Positions 42,353-51,607 of a DNA stretch of 64,000 bases are shown in pieces. This stretch comes from Syntrophobacter sp. SbD2 (GTDB lineage Bacteria > Desulfobacterota > Binatia > UBA9968). The first letter of the stretch is position 1. Every line of letters starts with the position of its first letter. Under the pieces are notes generated by a model, which made no database searches, was not told where the DNA came from, and saw nothing but the letters and a program-made list of their open reading frames with translations. The translations under genes were made by a program, and so were the position numbers. Location: positions 1 through 64,000 of the forward strand of contig CAMDBU010000008.1 of NCBI GenBank assembly GCA_945889495.1, given 5' to 3'.

Positions 42353-43468
42353 ATGGCTTTGTTCTTTCACTCCGACGATGTCGATCAAATGATTCCGATC
42401 AAAGAAGCGGTGCGGATCACAGAGGATTCGCTGCGCGATATGATCTCGCCCGAGGGCGTGTGCGCGCCGCGCAAGCGGTTGAATATGCATCGCCAGGTCG
42501 GCGAGGGGACGTTCGATACGGTGCTCAATATTTACGCCGGCGGATCGGCCAACTATGGGGCGGTGGGGGCGCAGGTGGCGCTCCATCGCAAAGCGATCGC
42601 CGGGGCGACCCAGCAGCGGCCGCCGTTCAATCCCGATCAGACCGAGCTGGCGCTGATTTACGATTCCGATACTGGCTCTTTGCTCGGTGTAATGGCGCAC
42701 CGGCCGCGGGATTTTACGGGTGTGGCTGACTTGCGCACGCCGGCGACTAGTCTGGCGGGGCTCGATCTGTTCGCGCGCAAGGACGCGCGGCGGGTGGGCA
42801 TTTATGGCTCGGGCATGCAGGCGTGGGCGACCTTTGCGGGTTTATGTGAAATGCGAAAGATCGACGGCGCCAAGGTTTTTAGCCCGACGCCGGCGCACCG
42901 CGAAGGCTTCGCGAAAAAGATCAGCGCGCGCACCGGCGTAAAAGTGACGCCGGTGGACCGGCCGGAGCTGGCGGCCAAGGACGTCGACATCATTCTCTGC
43001 ATGACCAATACCAACGTGCCGGTGATTAATGGCGCGTGGTTGGAAGCGGGGCAGTACATTATTTCCGTGGTCGGCAGCAATATTGAATTGGTCAAAAGCG
43101 GCAACCTCGACAAGCCGCGCCGGGAGATCGACGACGCCACGCTCAAGCGCTGCGACTTTGTCGTGGCATTATCGAAAGCTCAGGCGATTGACTCACAGCA
43201 GGGCGATATTTATTGGCCGGTGCAGGACGGCGTGATGACTTGGGACAAGGTCGTCGAGATCTCCGATGTGCTCGCCGGCAAGGTCCAAGGGCGGACCAAT
43301 GACCAGCAGATTATTCTCTACAAAAACCAAGGCGGCCAAGGCATCGTTGACATCGCGCTGGCCAAGAAATGCTACGATCTGGCAAAACAAAATGGTAAAG
43401 GCTACCAGATGAACATCGAGCCGCGGCTCAACTGGTGGGTGCAGGGCGGCCGGGCGGAGACTTGGTGA
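42353..43468 (+). CDS. Ornithine cyclodeaminase/mu-crystallin family protein
   Basis: A 371-residue NAD(P)-dependent protein. AAAAGGAG precedes the ATG. The nucleotide-binding region reads RRVGIYGSGMQAWATFAGLC, a Rossmann glycine pattern. KRLNMHRQVGEGTFDTVLNI and the later DVDIILCMTNTNVPV are typical of the family. Members are imine reductases, lysine/ornithine cyclodeaminases or ketimine reductases. A paralogue lies at 46177-47238 on the other strand. The next gene downstream is a TctC receptor, suggesting that uptake and conversion of an amino or keto acid are linked. Confidence 0.85.
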   Translation: MALFFHSDDVDQMIPIKEAVRITEDSLRDMISPEGVCAPRKRLNMHRQVGEGTFDTVLNIYAGGSANYGAVGAQVALHRKAIAGATQQRPPFNPDQTELALIYDSDTGSLLGVMAHRPRDFTGVADLRTPATSLAGLDLFARKDARRVGIYGSGMQAWATFAGLCEMRKIDGAKVFSPTPAHREGFAKKISARTGVKVTPVDRPELAAKDVDIILCMTNTNVPVINGAWLEAGQYIISVVGSNIELVKSGNLDKPRREIDDATLKRCDFVVALSKAQAIDSQQGDIYWPVQDGVMTWDKVVEISDVLAGKVQGRTNDQQIILYKNQGGQGIVDIALAKKCYDLAKQNGKGYQMNIEPRLNWWVQGGRAETW

Positions 43469-43519
43469 GGTTGAAAGTTTCGAGTTGCGGGTTTTCAGTT
43501 TCGAGTTTAAGGAGAAATT

Positions 43520-44569
43520 GTGAAGGCATATTGGAAAAATACTTTTGCCGCGGCCTTGTCTTTGGTTCTTTTGGTGAGTGCGAGCGAGGTTCGCGCGCAG
43601 GCCGAGCCATTTTACAAAGGCAAGAACGTGCGGATTATCGTCGGCGCATCGGCGGGCGGTTTTTACGACCGCTGGGCGCGGCTGTTGGCGCGGTTTATTC
43701 CGAAATATTTGCCGGGCAATCCGTCGATGATCGTCCAGACCATGCCTGGCGCCGGTTCGCTGGTGGCGACCAATTACGTCTACGGCATCGCCAAGCCCGA
43801 TGGGCTGACCTTGCTCATGCCCAACAGCAACACTTATCTCGAACAGCTCTCCGGCCATAAGGAAGTGCGCTTCGATCTGCGCAAGATGTCGATCATCGGT
43901 TCCCAGGAAAAAAACTTCATGCTGCTCTACATGCGCGCCGACGCGCCCTATAAGACGATTGCCGATCTGATCAACGCCAAGGAGCCGCCCAAGTGCGGCA
44001 GTTCCGGGGTGTCGAGCGCCGGCTACATTCTCGATCGAGTGCTTGAGATCGCGTTCAATGCCAAGATCGCGACGGTCATGGGCTATCCGGGCGGCAACGA
44101 GATCGATCTCGCGGTGGAGAAGGGCGAGATCGTCTGCCGCGGCAACACCATCAATCCGCACTTCGGCCGCGAGCCCTTCGACAGTTGGCACAAGAAGGGT
44201 TTCGACCGTCACTTGGTGCAGTCGGGAAAAAAACGCGATCCGCTGGTGCCCGAGGCGCCGACGATTTATGAACTCATGGATCAGTACAAGACCAGCGAGA
44301 CCAATCGTCGAGTAGCCCGCGTGCTGCTCGACGGCGCCGAGTTCGGCCGCTGGATGCTGGTGACGCCGGGCACGCCGCCGGACCGGGTAAAGATGCTGCG
44401 CGCGGCCTACGCGCAGTCGGTCAAAGATCCCGAGCTCATCGCCGAGGCGAAAAAGTCGCGCATGGATTTGGAGCCGTCGAGCGGTGAAGAATTGCAGAAG
44501 CTGCTCGCTGAATTGCTCGACCAACCGCGCGAAGTGGTCGAACGGGCCAAGAAGGTTTTGGCGGAGTAG
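43520..44569 (+). CDS. Tripartite tricarboxylate transporter binding protein (TctC/Bug family)
   Basis: A 349-residue receptor starting at GTG 43520 with AAGGAGA upstream. Signal peptide FAAALSLVLLVSASEVRAQ. Bug markers: VRIIVGASAGGFYDRWARLL, SMIVQTMPGAGSLVATNYVY and IAKPDGLTLLM. It shares the Cys pair of the 35202 protein (PPKCGSSG and GEIVCRG). It precedes, by 57 bp, another very similar receptor. No membrane subunits of a TTT system are in the window. Confidence 0.88.
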   Translation: MKAYWKNTFAAALSLVLLVSASEVRAQAEPFYKGKNVRIIVGASAGGFYDRWARLLARFIPKYLPGNPSMIVQTMPGAGSLVATNYVYGIAKPDGLTLLMPNSNTYLEQLSGHKEVRFDLRKMSIIGSQEKNFMLLYMRADAPYKTIADLINAKEPPKCGSSGVSSAGYILDRVLEIAFNAKIATVMGYPGGNEIDLAVEKGEIVCRGNTINPHFGREPFDSWHKKGFDRHLVQSGKKRDPLVPEAPTIYELMDQYKTSETNRRVARVLLDGAEFGRWMLVTPGTPPDRVKMLRAAYAQSVKDPELIAEAKKSRMDLEPSSGEELQKLLAELLDQPREVVERAKKVLAE

Positions 44570-44626
44570 CGATTGCGTTCAAAGGTTCAAGAGGTCAATG
44601 GTCGGCGCAAGGAGAGAACCAATATC

Positions 44627-45661
44627 ATGAAGCTTAGACTCGCGCTGTTGTTTTTGACGGTCAATTCGATGGCGAGCTTTCCGGTCTACGGCCAAGCGCC
44701 GAACTTCCAGGGCAAGACCATGCACATCGTCGTCGGCACGGTGGCCGGCGATCTCTATGACCTCTACGCCCGGGCGATCGCGCTGTTCATGGGCAAGTAT
44801 TTGCCGGGCAATCCCAACATCATCGTGCAAAACATGCCCGGCGCCGGCCACATGATCGCGGCCAATCATGTCTACAACGTCGCCAAGCCCGATGGGCTGA
44901 CCTTGGGCGCGATCAATGCCGGGCTCTATTTCGAGCAGTTGATTGGCCGGTCGGAGGTAAGATTTGACTGGGCGAGATTCAACTGGATCGGCAACGCGAC
45001 TAAGTCGCCGCAGGTACTCTACATGCGCGCCGACACGCCGTTCAAAACCATCGAAGACGTGCGTAACGCCAAGGAAGCGCCCAAGTGCGGCACCACGGGA
45101 CTTAGCAACATGGGCTACTTCGTGCCGAAGATCTTGGAAGAAACCGTCGGCGCCAAGTTCAACGTCATCGCCGGCTACCAGGGCGGCAACGAGATCGATC
45201 TGGGCGTCGAGCGCGGTGAGATCGTCTGCCGCTCGCTCAGCACCGAGGCCTATTTCTCCCGCGAGCCGTTTTTCACCTGGCGCAAGAACGGTTTTTCCCG
45301 CGAGCTCATGCAAGGCGGGCGGGCGCGCATCGCGCAACTGCCCAACACGCCGACGATCTACGAGCTCATGGACAAGTACAAATCACCGGAGCTGGCGCGC
45401 CGCCTGGCGACCGCGCTACTGGCCTCGGGCGAGTTTCACCGGCCCTACATGGCACCGCCAAAAATGCGCCCCGAGGTGGTCAAAACGCTGCGCGACGCCT
45501 TCACCCGAACCATGAAGGACGCGGACTTCATCGCGGAGGCCAAGAAGAAGCGATTGGATTTGGATCCGACCACCGGCGAAGAAGTGCAGAGCTTGGCGAC
45601 CGAAGTCTTGGCGCAGCCCAAGGACGTCATCGAGCGGTTGAAAAAAATGATGGGGCGGTGA
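44627..45661 (+). CDS. Tripartite tricarboxylate transporter binding protein (TctC/Bug family)
   Basis: A 344-residue receptor from ATG 44627 with AAGGAGAG upstream. Signal LALLFLTVNSMASFPVYGQ. Markers: MHIVVGTVAGDLYDLYARAI, NIIVQNMPGAGHMIAANHVY and VAKPDGLTLGA, with the Cys pair in APKCGTTG and GEIVCRSL. It looks like a tandem duplicate of the gene at 43520 and even more like that at 35202. The downstream promoter region of hicBA begins at the stop. Confidence 0.88.
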   Translation: MKLRLALLFLTVNSMASFPVYGQAPNFQGKTMHIVVGTVAGDLYDLYARAIALFMGKYLPGNPNIIVQNMPGAGHMIAANHVYNVAKPDGLTLGAINAGLYFEQLIGRSEVRFDWARFNWIGNATKSPQVLYMRADTPFKTIEDVRNAKEAPKCGTTGLSNMGYFVPKILEETVGAKFNVIAGYQGGNEIDLGVERGEIVCRSLSTEAYFSREPFFTWRKNGFSRELMQGGRARIAQLPNTPTIYELMDKYKSPELARRLATALLASGEFHRPYMAPPKMRPEVVKTLRDAFTRTMKDADFIAEAKKKRLDLDPTTGEEVQSLATEVLAQPKDVIERLKKMMGR

Positions 45662-45765
45662 GCATTTCAGGAAGCAATACTGGCGATTGTAGGCTGCCGG
45701 AAGTTCAATTGCTGGCGCTGGGAAATTGGTGCTACTATGTCCTGGTCGAGATCTGGAGGTGAAAA

Positions 45766-45978
45766 GTGAAAGAAAGTTATACCGCGGTTCTCAAACAGGT
45801 CGACTCCTGGTGGATCGGATGGGTTGAAGAGGTTCCGGGGGTTAATTGTCAGGAAGCTTCGAAAGCTGAACTCCTCGAATCTCTTCAAGCGACCTTACGC
45901 GAAGCGCTCGAATATAACCGTCAGGATGCATTGGCCGCCGCCGGCGAAGGATACCAAGAAGAAACCATTATCCTATGA
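45766..45978 (+). CDS. HicB-type antitoxin
   Basis: A 70-residue protein from GTG 45766 with GGAGGT upstream. The HicB fold shows in WWIGWVEEVPGVNCQEASKA and ELLESLQATLREALEY. It overlaps the HicA start by 4 bp (ATGA), so translation is coupled. The antitoxin gene comes first, the less usual order for hicAB. It neutralises the mRNA interferase and probably represses its own promoter, although no separate DNA-binding domain is seen. Confidence 0.85.
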   Translation: MKESYTAVLKQVDSWWIGWVEEVPGVNCQEASKAELLESLQATLREALEYNRQDALAAAGEGYQEETIIL

Positions 45979-46163
45979 AGCGTGGCGATCTGATTCGCTA
46001 CTTACGAGAAAATGGCTGTGTACTCCTGCGCGAAGGCGGCCGTCATTCTTGGTGGCACAACCCTGGCCAAAACAAACGCTCAGCGATTCCGCGCCACAAT
46101 GAAATTGTCGATGTTCTGGCCCGCAAAATCTGCAAAGACTTAGGCGTCCCGCCGATCAAGTAA
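45975..46163 (+). CDS. HicA-type mRNA interferase toxin
   Basis: A 62-residue toxin with the double-stranded RNA-binding-like HicA fold. The family motif is NGCVLLREGGRHSWWHNPGQ, containing the catalytic His, followed by SAIPRHNEIVDVLARKI. It degrades mRNA when HicB is lost. Both genes of the module look intact. Confidence 0.87.
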   Translation: MKRGDLIRYLRENGCVLLREGGRHSWWHNPGQNKRSAIPRHNEIVDVLARKICKDLGVPPIK

Positions 46164-46176
46164 GCCAACCAACCGT

Positions 46177-47238
46177 TTACGGCTTGATATCCTGCATAAA
46201 CCACTCGCTCGGAATCTCATGGCCCATGCCGGTTTCTTTGGCGGCTTTGTAGGCGCAGTAGCCCATGGCGGCGAACTGGACGCCGGTGCCGACGTTGTTC
46301 AAGAAAAAACTAATCTGTTTGTCGTCGGTGCGGCTCGGCACTTTGCCGGCGATGAGGTCGCAGATCTCCGGATACTTGGTCCAGTCGCGCGGTTTTTCCC
46401 GGCGCACGCCGGGCATGTCTTCGATGATGCCGGGCGGCTGGTAGTGCATGATGCCGCCGAACTGGGTGTGGATGGCGATGGGATGGCATTTCTCCAAGAC
46501 CGCCAGATCGGTTTCAAACTCGCGGATCGAGTTGTAGTGCATGCCGGCTTCTAACCATTCCATCTTCACTACTGGGCGCGATGAATTGGTCGCGCTGCAA
46601 ATGACATCGCAGCCGCGCACCGCTTCTTCGGGGCTGCCCACCGGTTCGCCGGCGCAGCCGGTTTCTTTCTCCATCTCGGCGACGAATTCTTTACGGTGTT
46701 CGGCGTTGGGGCTGAAGACTTTGACTTTTTTGATTCCCATCACCGCGGTCATGTAGCGGTAGTGCGCCTTGGCCTGGCCACCCGAGCCGATCAGCCCCAA
46801 GGTCTGGGAATCCTTGCGCGCCATCACTTTCATGCCGAGGGCGCTAGTGACGCCGACGCGGGTCTGCTGGATCAAGCCGTCGGGCATGATCGCTAACAGC
46901 TCGCCGGTCTCGGAGCTGTAGAGTTGCACCAGACCGACGAACAGACCTTTGCCGGCCAGCGGGATTTTTTCCAAGCGCACGACGCCGTGAACTTCTTGTT
47001 CTTGAACGATGTCCGAGGTGACGCGCAGGGCGAGCACGCCGTACTTGCCGACGCCGCCGTCGACGGACTTGAAACTGTAGGTCGAATTGGGCAGCGCGTG
47101 GGGCAGATAGGAGTGCGCCGTGGGCCGATTGACGGCGCGGCTGGCGGCCTGCTCGCGGTAGGATTCCTCCATGACCGCGAGACAGTCCTTTACGTTGAGC
47201 GCCTTTTGCACGTCGTCGTTGGTGAGAATGAGAGTCAT
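46177..47238 (-). CDS. Ornithine cyclodeaminase/mu-crystallin family protein
   Basis: A 353-residue NAD(P)-dependent protein. The Rossmann motif is LGLIGSGGQAKAHYRYMTAV, and LIQQTRVGVTSALGMKVMAR precedes it as usual. GCDVICSATNSSRPVV is the nucleotide-site strand. It is distant from the paralogue at 42353. Convergent with hicA (13 bp between stops). Possible roles are ketimine reduction or amino acid cyclisation. Confidence 0.86.
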   Translation of the reverse strand: MTLILTNDDVQKALNVKDCLAVMEESYREQAASRAVNRPTAHSYLPHALPNSTYSFKSVDGGVGKYGVLALRVTSDIVQEQEVHGVVRLEKIPLAGKGLFVGLVQLYSSETGELLAIMPDGLIQQTRVGVTSALGMKVMARKDSQTLGLIGSGGQAKAHYRYMTAVMGIKKVKVFSPNAEHRKEFVAEMEKETGCAGEPVGSPEEAVRGCDVICSATNSSRPVVKMEWLEAGMHYNSIREFETDLAVLEKCHPIAIHTQFGGIMHYQPPGIIEDMPGVRREKPRDWTKYPEICDLIAGKVPSRTDDKQISFFLNNVGTGVQFAAMGYCAYKAAKETGMGHEIPSEWFMQDIKP

Positions 47239-47577
47239 GGGAAAACCTCCAATCGATGGGTCGAGAAACTTTCTAGCATAGGGCTTGGGCGGGGCATAGC
47301 CGAAGGGTCGAAATTCCCGGCGATTGCCGTCGCCGTCAAGTTTTCAACTGGAGGCCCAATCGCCGACAGCTTTGAGCTCAACGGTACGGACTTTGTCGGC
47401 TACTGGCTGGCAGCAGGTTTCGTTCGCGCGTCATTTTTGGCGTGTTTGTCCAGTTGTGGGACTCTTCGCGTTGCTGAGAGCGATGGCCATGATTGCGTAA
47501 TCGATGGTGCGACAATTGCTAAAACTTCTAACCATCGTCCAGCAGATTCCATAGCCGTCCAAATAGAGAGGAAACCC
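47239..47577. other. Divergent intergenic region without a recognised gene
   Basis: Between two divergent genes. It must hold both promoters, but I cannot single out convincing -35/-10 boxes. An open plus-strand frame crosses it in phase with the CBS gene but has no family resemblance and no ribosome site. An AGAGAGG site at the right edge serves the CBS gene. Confidence 0.4.
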
Positions 47578-48054
47578 ATGTACCAAAGTCTCAGTGAGAA
47601 TGCCTCCCAACAGTCCCATGCCGGCGAGCTTTCTTTAGTCATCGGCCCCACCGAAGTGGCCGATGTGATGGTCGGCAAGGTGGCGACCTTGAGCGCGCAC
47701 CATGGCTTTGACGAAGCGGTGAGGTTGATGAACGACCGCCACTTCCGTCACTGCGTGGTGGTCGATATGCAGGGGAAGCTCTGTGGTGTGATCTCGGACC
47801 GCGATATCTTGCGCAGCATGGCGCGCAGTCCCAACTCGCGCTCCAAGTCGCTCGACCAAATCTTGACGCGCAATCCAGTGACGGTGCGGCGCAATACTTC
47901 GATCCTCGACGCGGTGTCGAAAATCCTCTCCAAGCGGATCAACTGCCTGCCGGTGGTAGAAGACGACGGCTCGGTGTGCGGCATCGTGACCTCCACCGAT
48001 TTACTAAAATCCTACCAGCAGCTGCTCGAGATGGTGCACAAGCAGGCGCGTTGA
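47578..48054 (+). CDS. CBS-domain pair protein
   Basis: A 158-residue cytosolic protein from ATG 47578 (GAGAGGAAA upstream), consisting of two CBS motifs. They show as VADVMVGKVATLSAHHGFDE with CVVVDMQGKLCGVISDRDIL, and ILTRNPVTVRRNTSILDAVS with CLPVVEDDGSVCGIVTSTDL. CBS pairs bind adenosyl nucleotides and act as energy or redox sensors on partner proteins. No partner domain is fused. The following gene is DUF167. Confidence 0.9.
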   Translation: MYQSLSENASQQSHAGELSLVIGPTEVADVMVGKVATLSAHHGFDEAVRLMNDRHFRHCVVVDMQGKLCGVISDRDILRSMARSPNSRSKSLDQILTRNPVTVRRNTSILDAVSKILSKRINCLPVVEDDGSVCGIVTSTDLLKSYQQLLEMVHKQAR

Positions 48055-48111
48055 GCGCGTCTTCGACCATCGCGACGGTTGATCCCATTCCAGTGCGCGC
48101 TAGATTTACCC

Positions 48112-48336
48112 ATGGCGCGAAAAATCTCAGTCACGGTCAAAGCCAACGCGCGCCAAATCGCCGTCGAGCAGATCGCGCCAAACAATTTCACCGTCACGGT
48201 ACGCGCTCCCGCGCGAGACGGCGCAGCCAATCGCGCGGTTATCGAAGCCTTGGCGGCGTACTTCGCCATTCTCAAATCCACTCTGACCATCCTGCGCGGC
48301 CAGTCGGCGCGCAAAAAGCTCGTCGAGATTCTTTGA
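48112..48336 (+). CDS. DUF167 (YggU-like) protein
   Basis: A 74-residue protein from ATG 48112. The family pattern is PARDGAANRAVIEALAAYF followed by ILRGQSARKKLVEI, conserved in YggU-like proteins of unknown function, usually found beside YggT or PLP-binding YggS. Neither of those is present here. Confidence 0.87.
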   Translation: MARKISVTVKANARQIAVEQIAPNNFTVTVRAPARDGAANRAVIEALAAYFAILKSTLTILRGQSARKKLVEIL

Positions 48337-48424
48337 TCTCCGTTCGGCTGCGCAATGGCGTTGTGAGCTTGCGGCCAGCGCCGATTCGGCATATGAAATT
48401 GGAAAACCTCTCAAGGATCGCCGC

Positions 48425-49624
48425 TTGTCAAAAGCTGAAAATATCGAAGCCGTAAGTCTGCCGCTCGCCAACTGGGGGCGGCTCGCCGCCAACTGCACGG
48501 CGCATATGACCGAGCATCTGTTCAACGCCGTGGTCAGCGTCATCCTGCCTTTGATCACCGCGTCCTTGGGGCTGAGCCTGTCGCAGGCCGGTGCGCTGGC
48601 GTCGGTCCGGACTCTAATGGCCGGGGTGGCGAGTTTTCCCTCGGGATTTTTCGCCGACTTGGCGAGCCGGCGCAATTTGCTGCTCGGCGGCTGCGTCGCT
48701 GTGATCGGCTTGGCGTCACTCGGCTTGAGCCTGTCCTATAGCTTTACATTGCTCTTGGTGTTTATGGGTTTGGGCGGCTTTGGCGGCGGCTGGTTTCATC
48801 CCCAATCGTTGGCGATCCTGTCGGAGCGCTATCGCACGCAAAAAGCCTTCGCCCTGGGCGTTCATGACAGTAGCGCCAATCTCGGCGAGGTGATCGGCCC
48901 GCTGGCGATGGGCTTGATGCTCAACTTCTTCGACTGGCGCACCGCGTTGTTGTTCTGGGCGATTCCCGGACTCGTGGTTGGCGTCGCTTACGCGCTCGCC
49001 GGCTCCGAGGGCAATCTCGCCGTGCCGCGCGCGCGCGATTATCGCAAGGCGATTTTGAATGACGTGCTCAAGAACAAAACCGTCTGCGGTTTGGTGGCTG
49101 TTTCCACCTTGCGCGCCATGGGGCAGACCGCGCTGGCGTCGTTCCTGCCGTTGTATTTGGCGCTGCATTTAAAACTGCCGGCGGCGGTGGCCGGCGCCTA
49201 CATGTCGATCCTGTTTCTCTGCGCCGGCATCGCGCCGGCGCTGGTCGGTTGGGTATCGGACCGCATCGGCCATCGCTATTTGATCGTGCTGTTTTCGCTC
49301 CTGAGCGTCGCCATGGTGGCGGCGATCCCACACTTGGGTTCCGGCATTGTCCTGATGGCGGGCTTGGGTCTGTTGGGCGCGCTCCTCTGGGCGCTCCGGC
49401 CGGTGATCGTCTCGGCGGCCATGTCCGAGGCGCCGCAACAGTTGTCCGGCAGTATCGTCGCGCTGATTTACGGCGCCAACATGGGTTTATCCTTCCTCGC
49501 GCCGCTCCTGGCTGGCGTGATCGCCGACAGCTACGGCTTGCCCACGGCGATCACCGCCATCGCGCTATTCCCGTTGCTCGCTTCGTTGATCTGTTTTGTT
49601 CTGCTGATTCAGCGGCGCGGGTGA
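48425..49624 (+). CDS. MFS transporter
   Basis: A 399-residue permease with about twelve membrane segments. The start is a TTG at 48425 preceded by AAGGA; no ATG lies near the expected N-terminus. The family loop between segments 2 and 3 is SGFFADLASRRNLLLGG. HMTEHLFNAVVSVILPLI and VHDSSANLGEVIGPLAMGL resemble the fosmidomycin-resistance-type branch. Substrate unknown; exports or imports small organic molecules. Confidence 0.85.
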   Translation: MSKAENIEAVSLPLANWGRLAANCTAHMTEHLFNAVVSVILPLITASLGLSLSQAGALASVRTLMAGVASFPSGFFADLASRRNLLLGGCVAVIGLASLGLSLSYSFTLLLVFMGLGGFGGGWFHPQSLAILSERYRTQKAFALGVHDSSANLGEVIGPLAMGLMLNFFDWRTALLFWAIPGLVVGVAYALAGSEGNLAVPRARDYRKAILNDVLKNKTVCGLVAVSTLRAMGQTALASFLPLYLALHLKLPAAVAGAYMSILFLCAGIAPALVGWVSDRIGHRYLIVLFSLLSVAMVAAIPHLGSGIVLMAGLGLLGALLWALRPVIVSAAMSEAPQQLSGSIVALIYGANMGLSFLAPLLAGVIADSYGLPTAITAIALFPLLASLICFVLLIQRRG

Positions 49625-49672
49625 CGCGCCGGTGTTTCTAGTGCGGCGCAACCGCGGCCGAATCTCGGAGTA

Positions 49673-49753
49673 TCTCTCGCAAAGGCGCTAAGCTCGCAAA
49701 GGTCGGAGTAGAGATGTTTTCCGAACTTGGCGTCTTTGCGCCTTTGCGAGATA
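49673..49753. repeat. CTCGCAAAGGCGC palindrome
   Basis: The left arm TCTCTCGCAAAGGCGCTAAG pairs with GCGTCTTTGCGCCTTTGCGA at the right. It lies between convergent genes. Relatives occur at 1733-1766, 52396-52670 and 59198-59310. Confidence 0.7.
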
Positions 49754-49805
49754 AATATCCGGATCCGAGTGCGATCGCGGAATCACTGATTTCGGCTAAT
49801 TGTTT

Positions 49806-51236
49806 CTATCGGCGCCGTTTACGCGCGGGCTTGCGTGTGGCTTTGCTGTCGCCGGCTTCGGCGATGGTTTCGCTGGTCTGGCCGTCGAACTTGGGTTGGA
49901 CGTTGTCGCGAATCCACTTCTGATCCCACCATTCCACCGGCAGGATCGCTACGCCGTGGAGATACACGCCGAAGTGTAAATGATCGCCGCCGGCCAGGCC
50001 GGTCTCGCCGGTCTTGCCGATGGGCTGTTCTTGCTTGATTTGGTCGCCGACCTTGACGTCGATGGAGCTCAAGTGCGAGTAGAGCGTGAACAGCCCCAAC
50101 CCATGGTCGATGATCACCGTGTTGCCGTAGATGCCCAGATCGCCGACGAAGGCGACCGTCCCATGGTTGGAGGCTTCCACTGGGTAATGTTTGGTGACCG
50201 ACAGGTCGTAGCCTAGATGGTAGGCCTGGTCGATTTCCTCTTCCTTGTAGACATAGGTGCGCGCGTCGGCGAAGTTGGCCTCGACCTTGGAGTTGGTGAG
50301 CTGGTGGAAGGCGCCGTCCCAGAGTTTTGCCGCCGTCGACTTTTCGGTGATCGCTTTGATCTTGTCTTCGTTTTCCTTGCGCAGCGCCTTGTTCACTTTG
50401 ACAAAGATATCCTTGGGCGCGCCTTGGCGCGCGCCGACATCGCTCACTAGCGGGGTGACTTTGTTGCGCAGAAAATCTTCCGAGATCTGAATAGTGCTTT
50501 TTTTGTATTTGACGTTCTTGAGTGTGTAGGCTAACTGCATTTCCTTGCTGTTGCCGGCTTTGTCGGTGGCGACTAGCATGGCGCGCTCGTCCTCGCCGAC
50601 ATTATAGGCGTGGGCGAAAAAGGCGATGTAATGGTCGGGCTGGCTTTTGATCTGTCCCTTGTAGCCGGGAAAGAAATACTTGCCGATTTTTATTCCGCTG
50701 GTCACGGTGTCGGCCGACGGCTTATAAACGATCATGCCAACCCCGCCAAAGTTCACGTAGCGGTCGTCGGCGATGATTTCCAAGGTCGGCGGAGTGATGT
50801 CGATGGTGAGATTTTTCTCGACCAGAGTCTGGTTGCCGCGAAAAAAATTCCACCAGGAATTGTCGCGCGCCGCGATCCGCAGGACCGCCGGCCCTTCCTT
50901 CAAGCCCTCGAGTTTCGCCGACAGCGCCACGGTGAATTTCTTTTGCAGCACCAACTCACTGTATTGCTCGCTGGCCAGCGGGTAGTCTTTGCCGCCGGAA
51001 TTGAGTACGGCGGAAAACGAGTTCAACCCGCTGCCTTGCTCGGTGATTTCGATCTGCAATGGTCCCAGGCCGAGAGTCTCGCTGTCGGGGGTGATCTTGA
51101 TCTGCGGCTTATGCCATTCGAAGCGCGGCACGGCAAAATAACCGCCGGCCATGACCATGGCGGCGAGCAAAAAGTAGATCACGCCTCGCCCTGGGACGAA
51201 GCTCCTCTTGGGTCTGCCAAATTCGAGTGCGCTCAT
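49806..51236 (-). CDS. M23-family metallopeptidase, membrane-anchored
   Basis: A 476-residue protein with one N-terminal membrane segment (VIYFLLAAMVMAGGYFAV), a large extracytoplasmic middle region of beta type (ITPPTLEIIADDRYVNFGGV), then a C-terminal LytM/M23 domain. Zinc ligands appear in AYHLGYDLS and GGDHLHFGVYLHG, with TVIIDHGLGLFTLYSHLSSI between. It should cut peptidoglycan cross-bridges or act as an amidase activator at the cell wall. The C-terminal tail is very basic (KPARKRRR). Confidence 0.9.
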   Translation of the reverse strand: MSALEFGRPKRSFVPGRGVIYFLLAAMVMAGGYFAVPRFEWHKPQIKITPDSETLGLGPLQIEITEQGSGLNSFSAVLNSGGKDYPLASEQYSELVLQKKFTVALSAKLEGLKEGPAVLRIAARDNSWWNFFRGNQTLVEKNLTIDITPPTLEIIADDRYVNFGGVGMIVYKPSADTVTSGIKIGKYFFPGYKGQIKSQPDHYIAFFAHAYNVGEDERAMLVATDKAGNSKEMQLAYTLKNVKYKKSTIQISEDFLRNKVTPLVSDVGARQGAPKDIFVKVNKALRKENEDKIKAITEKSTAAKLWDGAFHQLTNSKVEANFADARTYVYKEEEIDQAYHLGYDLSVTKHYPVEASNHGTVAFVGDLGIYGNTVIIDHGLGLFTLYSHLSSIDVKVGDQIKQEQPIGKTGETGLAGGDHLHFGVYLHGVAILPVEWWDQKWIRDNVQPKFDGQTSETIAEAGDSKATRKPARKRRR

Positions 51237-51343
51237 GTTTGGTTTGGAAAAAAATCGACAGGCTACGAAATTGTCTGATCAAGATAAACGCCGTCCGTCG
51301 TGATGTCAATCAAAAGGACGGCGATTGCGGTGAATCTCGATTC

Positions 51344-51590
51344 GCTAAGACGGACGAAGAGATTTCTCCCTGTGGTCGAAATGACAGAAGGTCACGCGGG
51401 ATGACGGTTCTTCGCATGGGCGAGAATTGTTTTTGCAGTACGCGCGATCTAGTAGGGTGTTGAAAAAGTCCTCGGAGTCCTTCGACGGGGCTCAGGACGA
51501 ACGGATCTGATATTAAAATTGTTGAGACAAATTCGTTCATGCTGAGCCCTTCGACCTGGCTCCGGACAGTCTTGTCGAAGCATGTTCTAT
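51344..51590. repeat. Two intergenic repeats between an M23 gene and radC
   Basis: 51358-51390 is a relative of the GAGATTTCTC...CGAAATGACAG repeat. 51475-51590 is a TCCTTCGACGGGGCTCAGG palindrome whose right arm reads GCTGAGCCCTTCGACCTGGC and CTTGTCGAAGCATG. The 370-bp gap 51237-51607 has no supported gene. Confidence 0.6.
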
Positions 51591-51607
51591 CATCTTTCAG
51601 CGGCCGG

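Noticed and set aside
43193-44524. 443-codon minus-strand ORF across two plus-strand genes
   Set aside because: Spans two well-supported genes (cyclodeaminase-like and TctC) on the other strand and has no domain of its own.
46924-47577. Long upstream extension of the CBS protein
   Set aside because: Antisense to the cyclodeaminase-like gene; the ATG at 47578 has a strong ribosome site and the CBS domains follow it.
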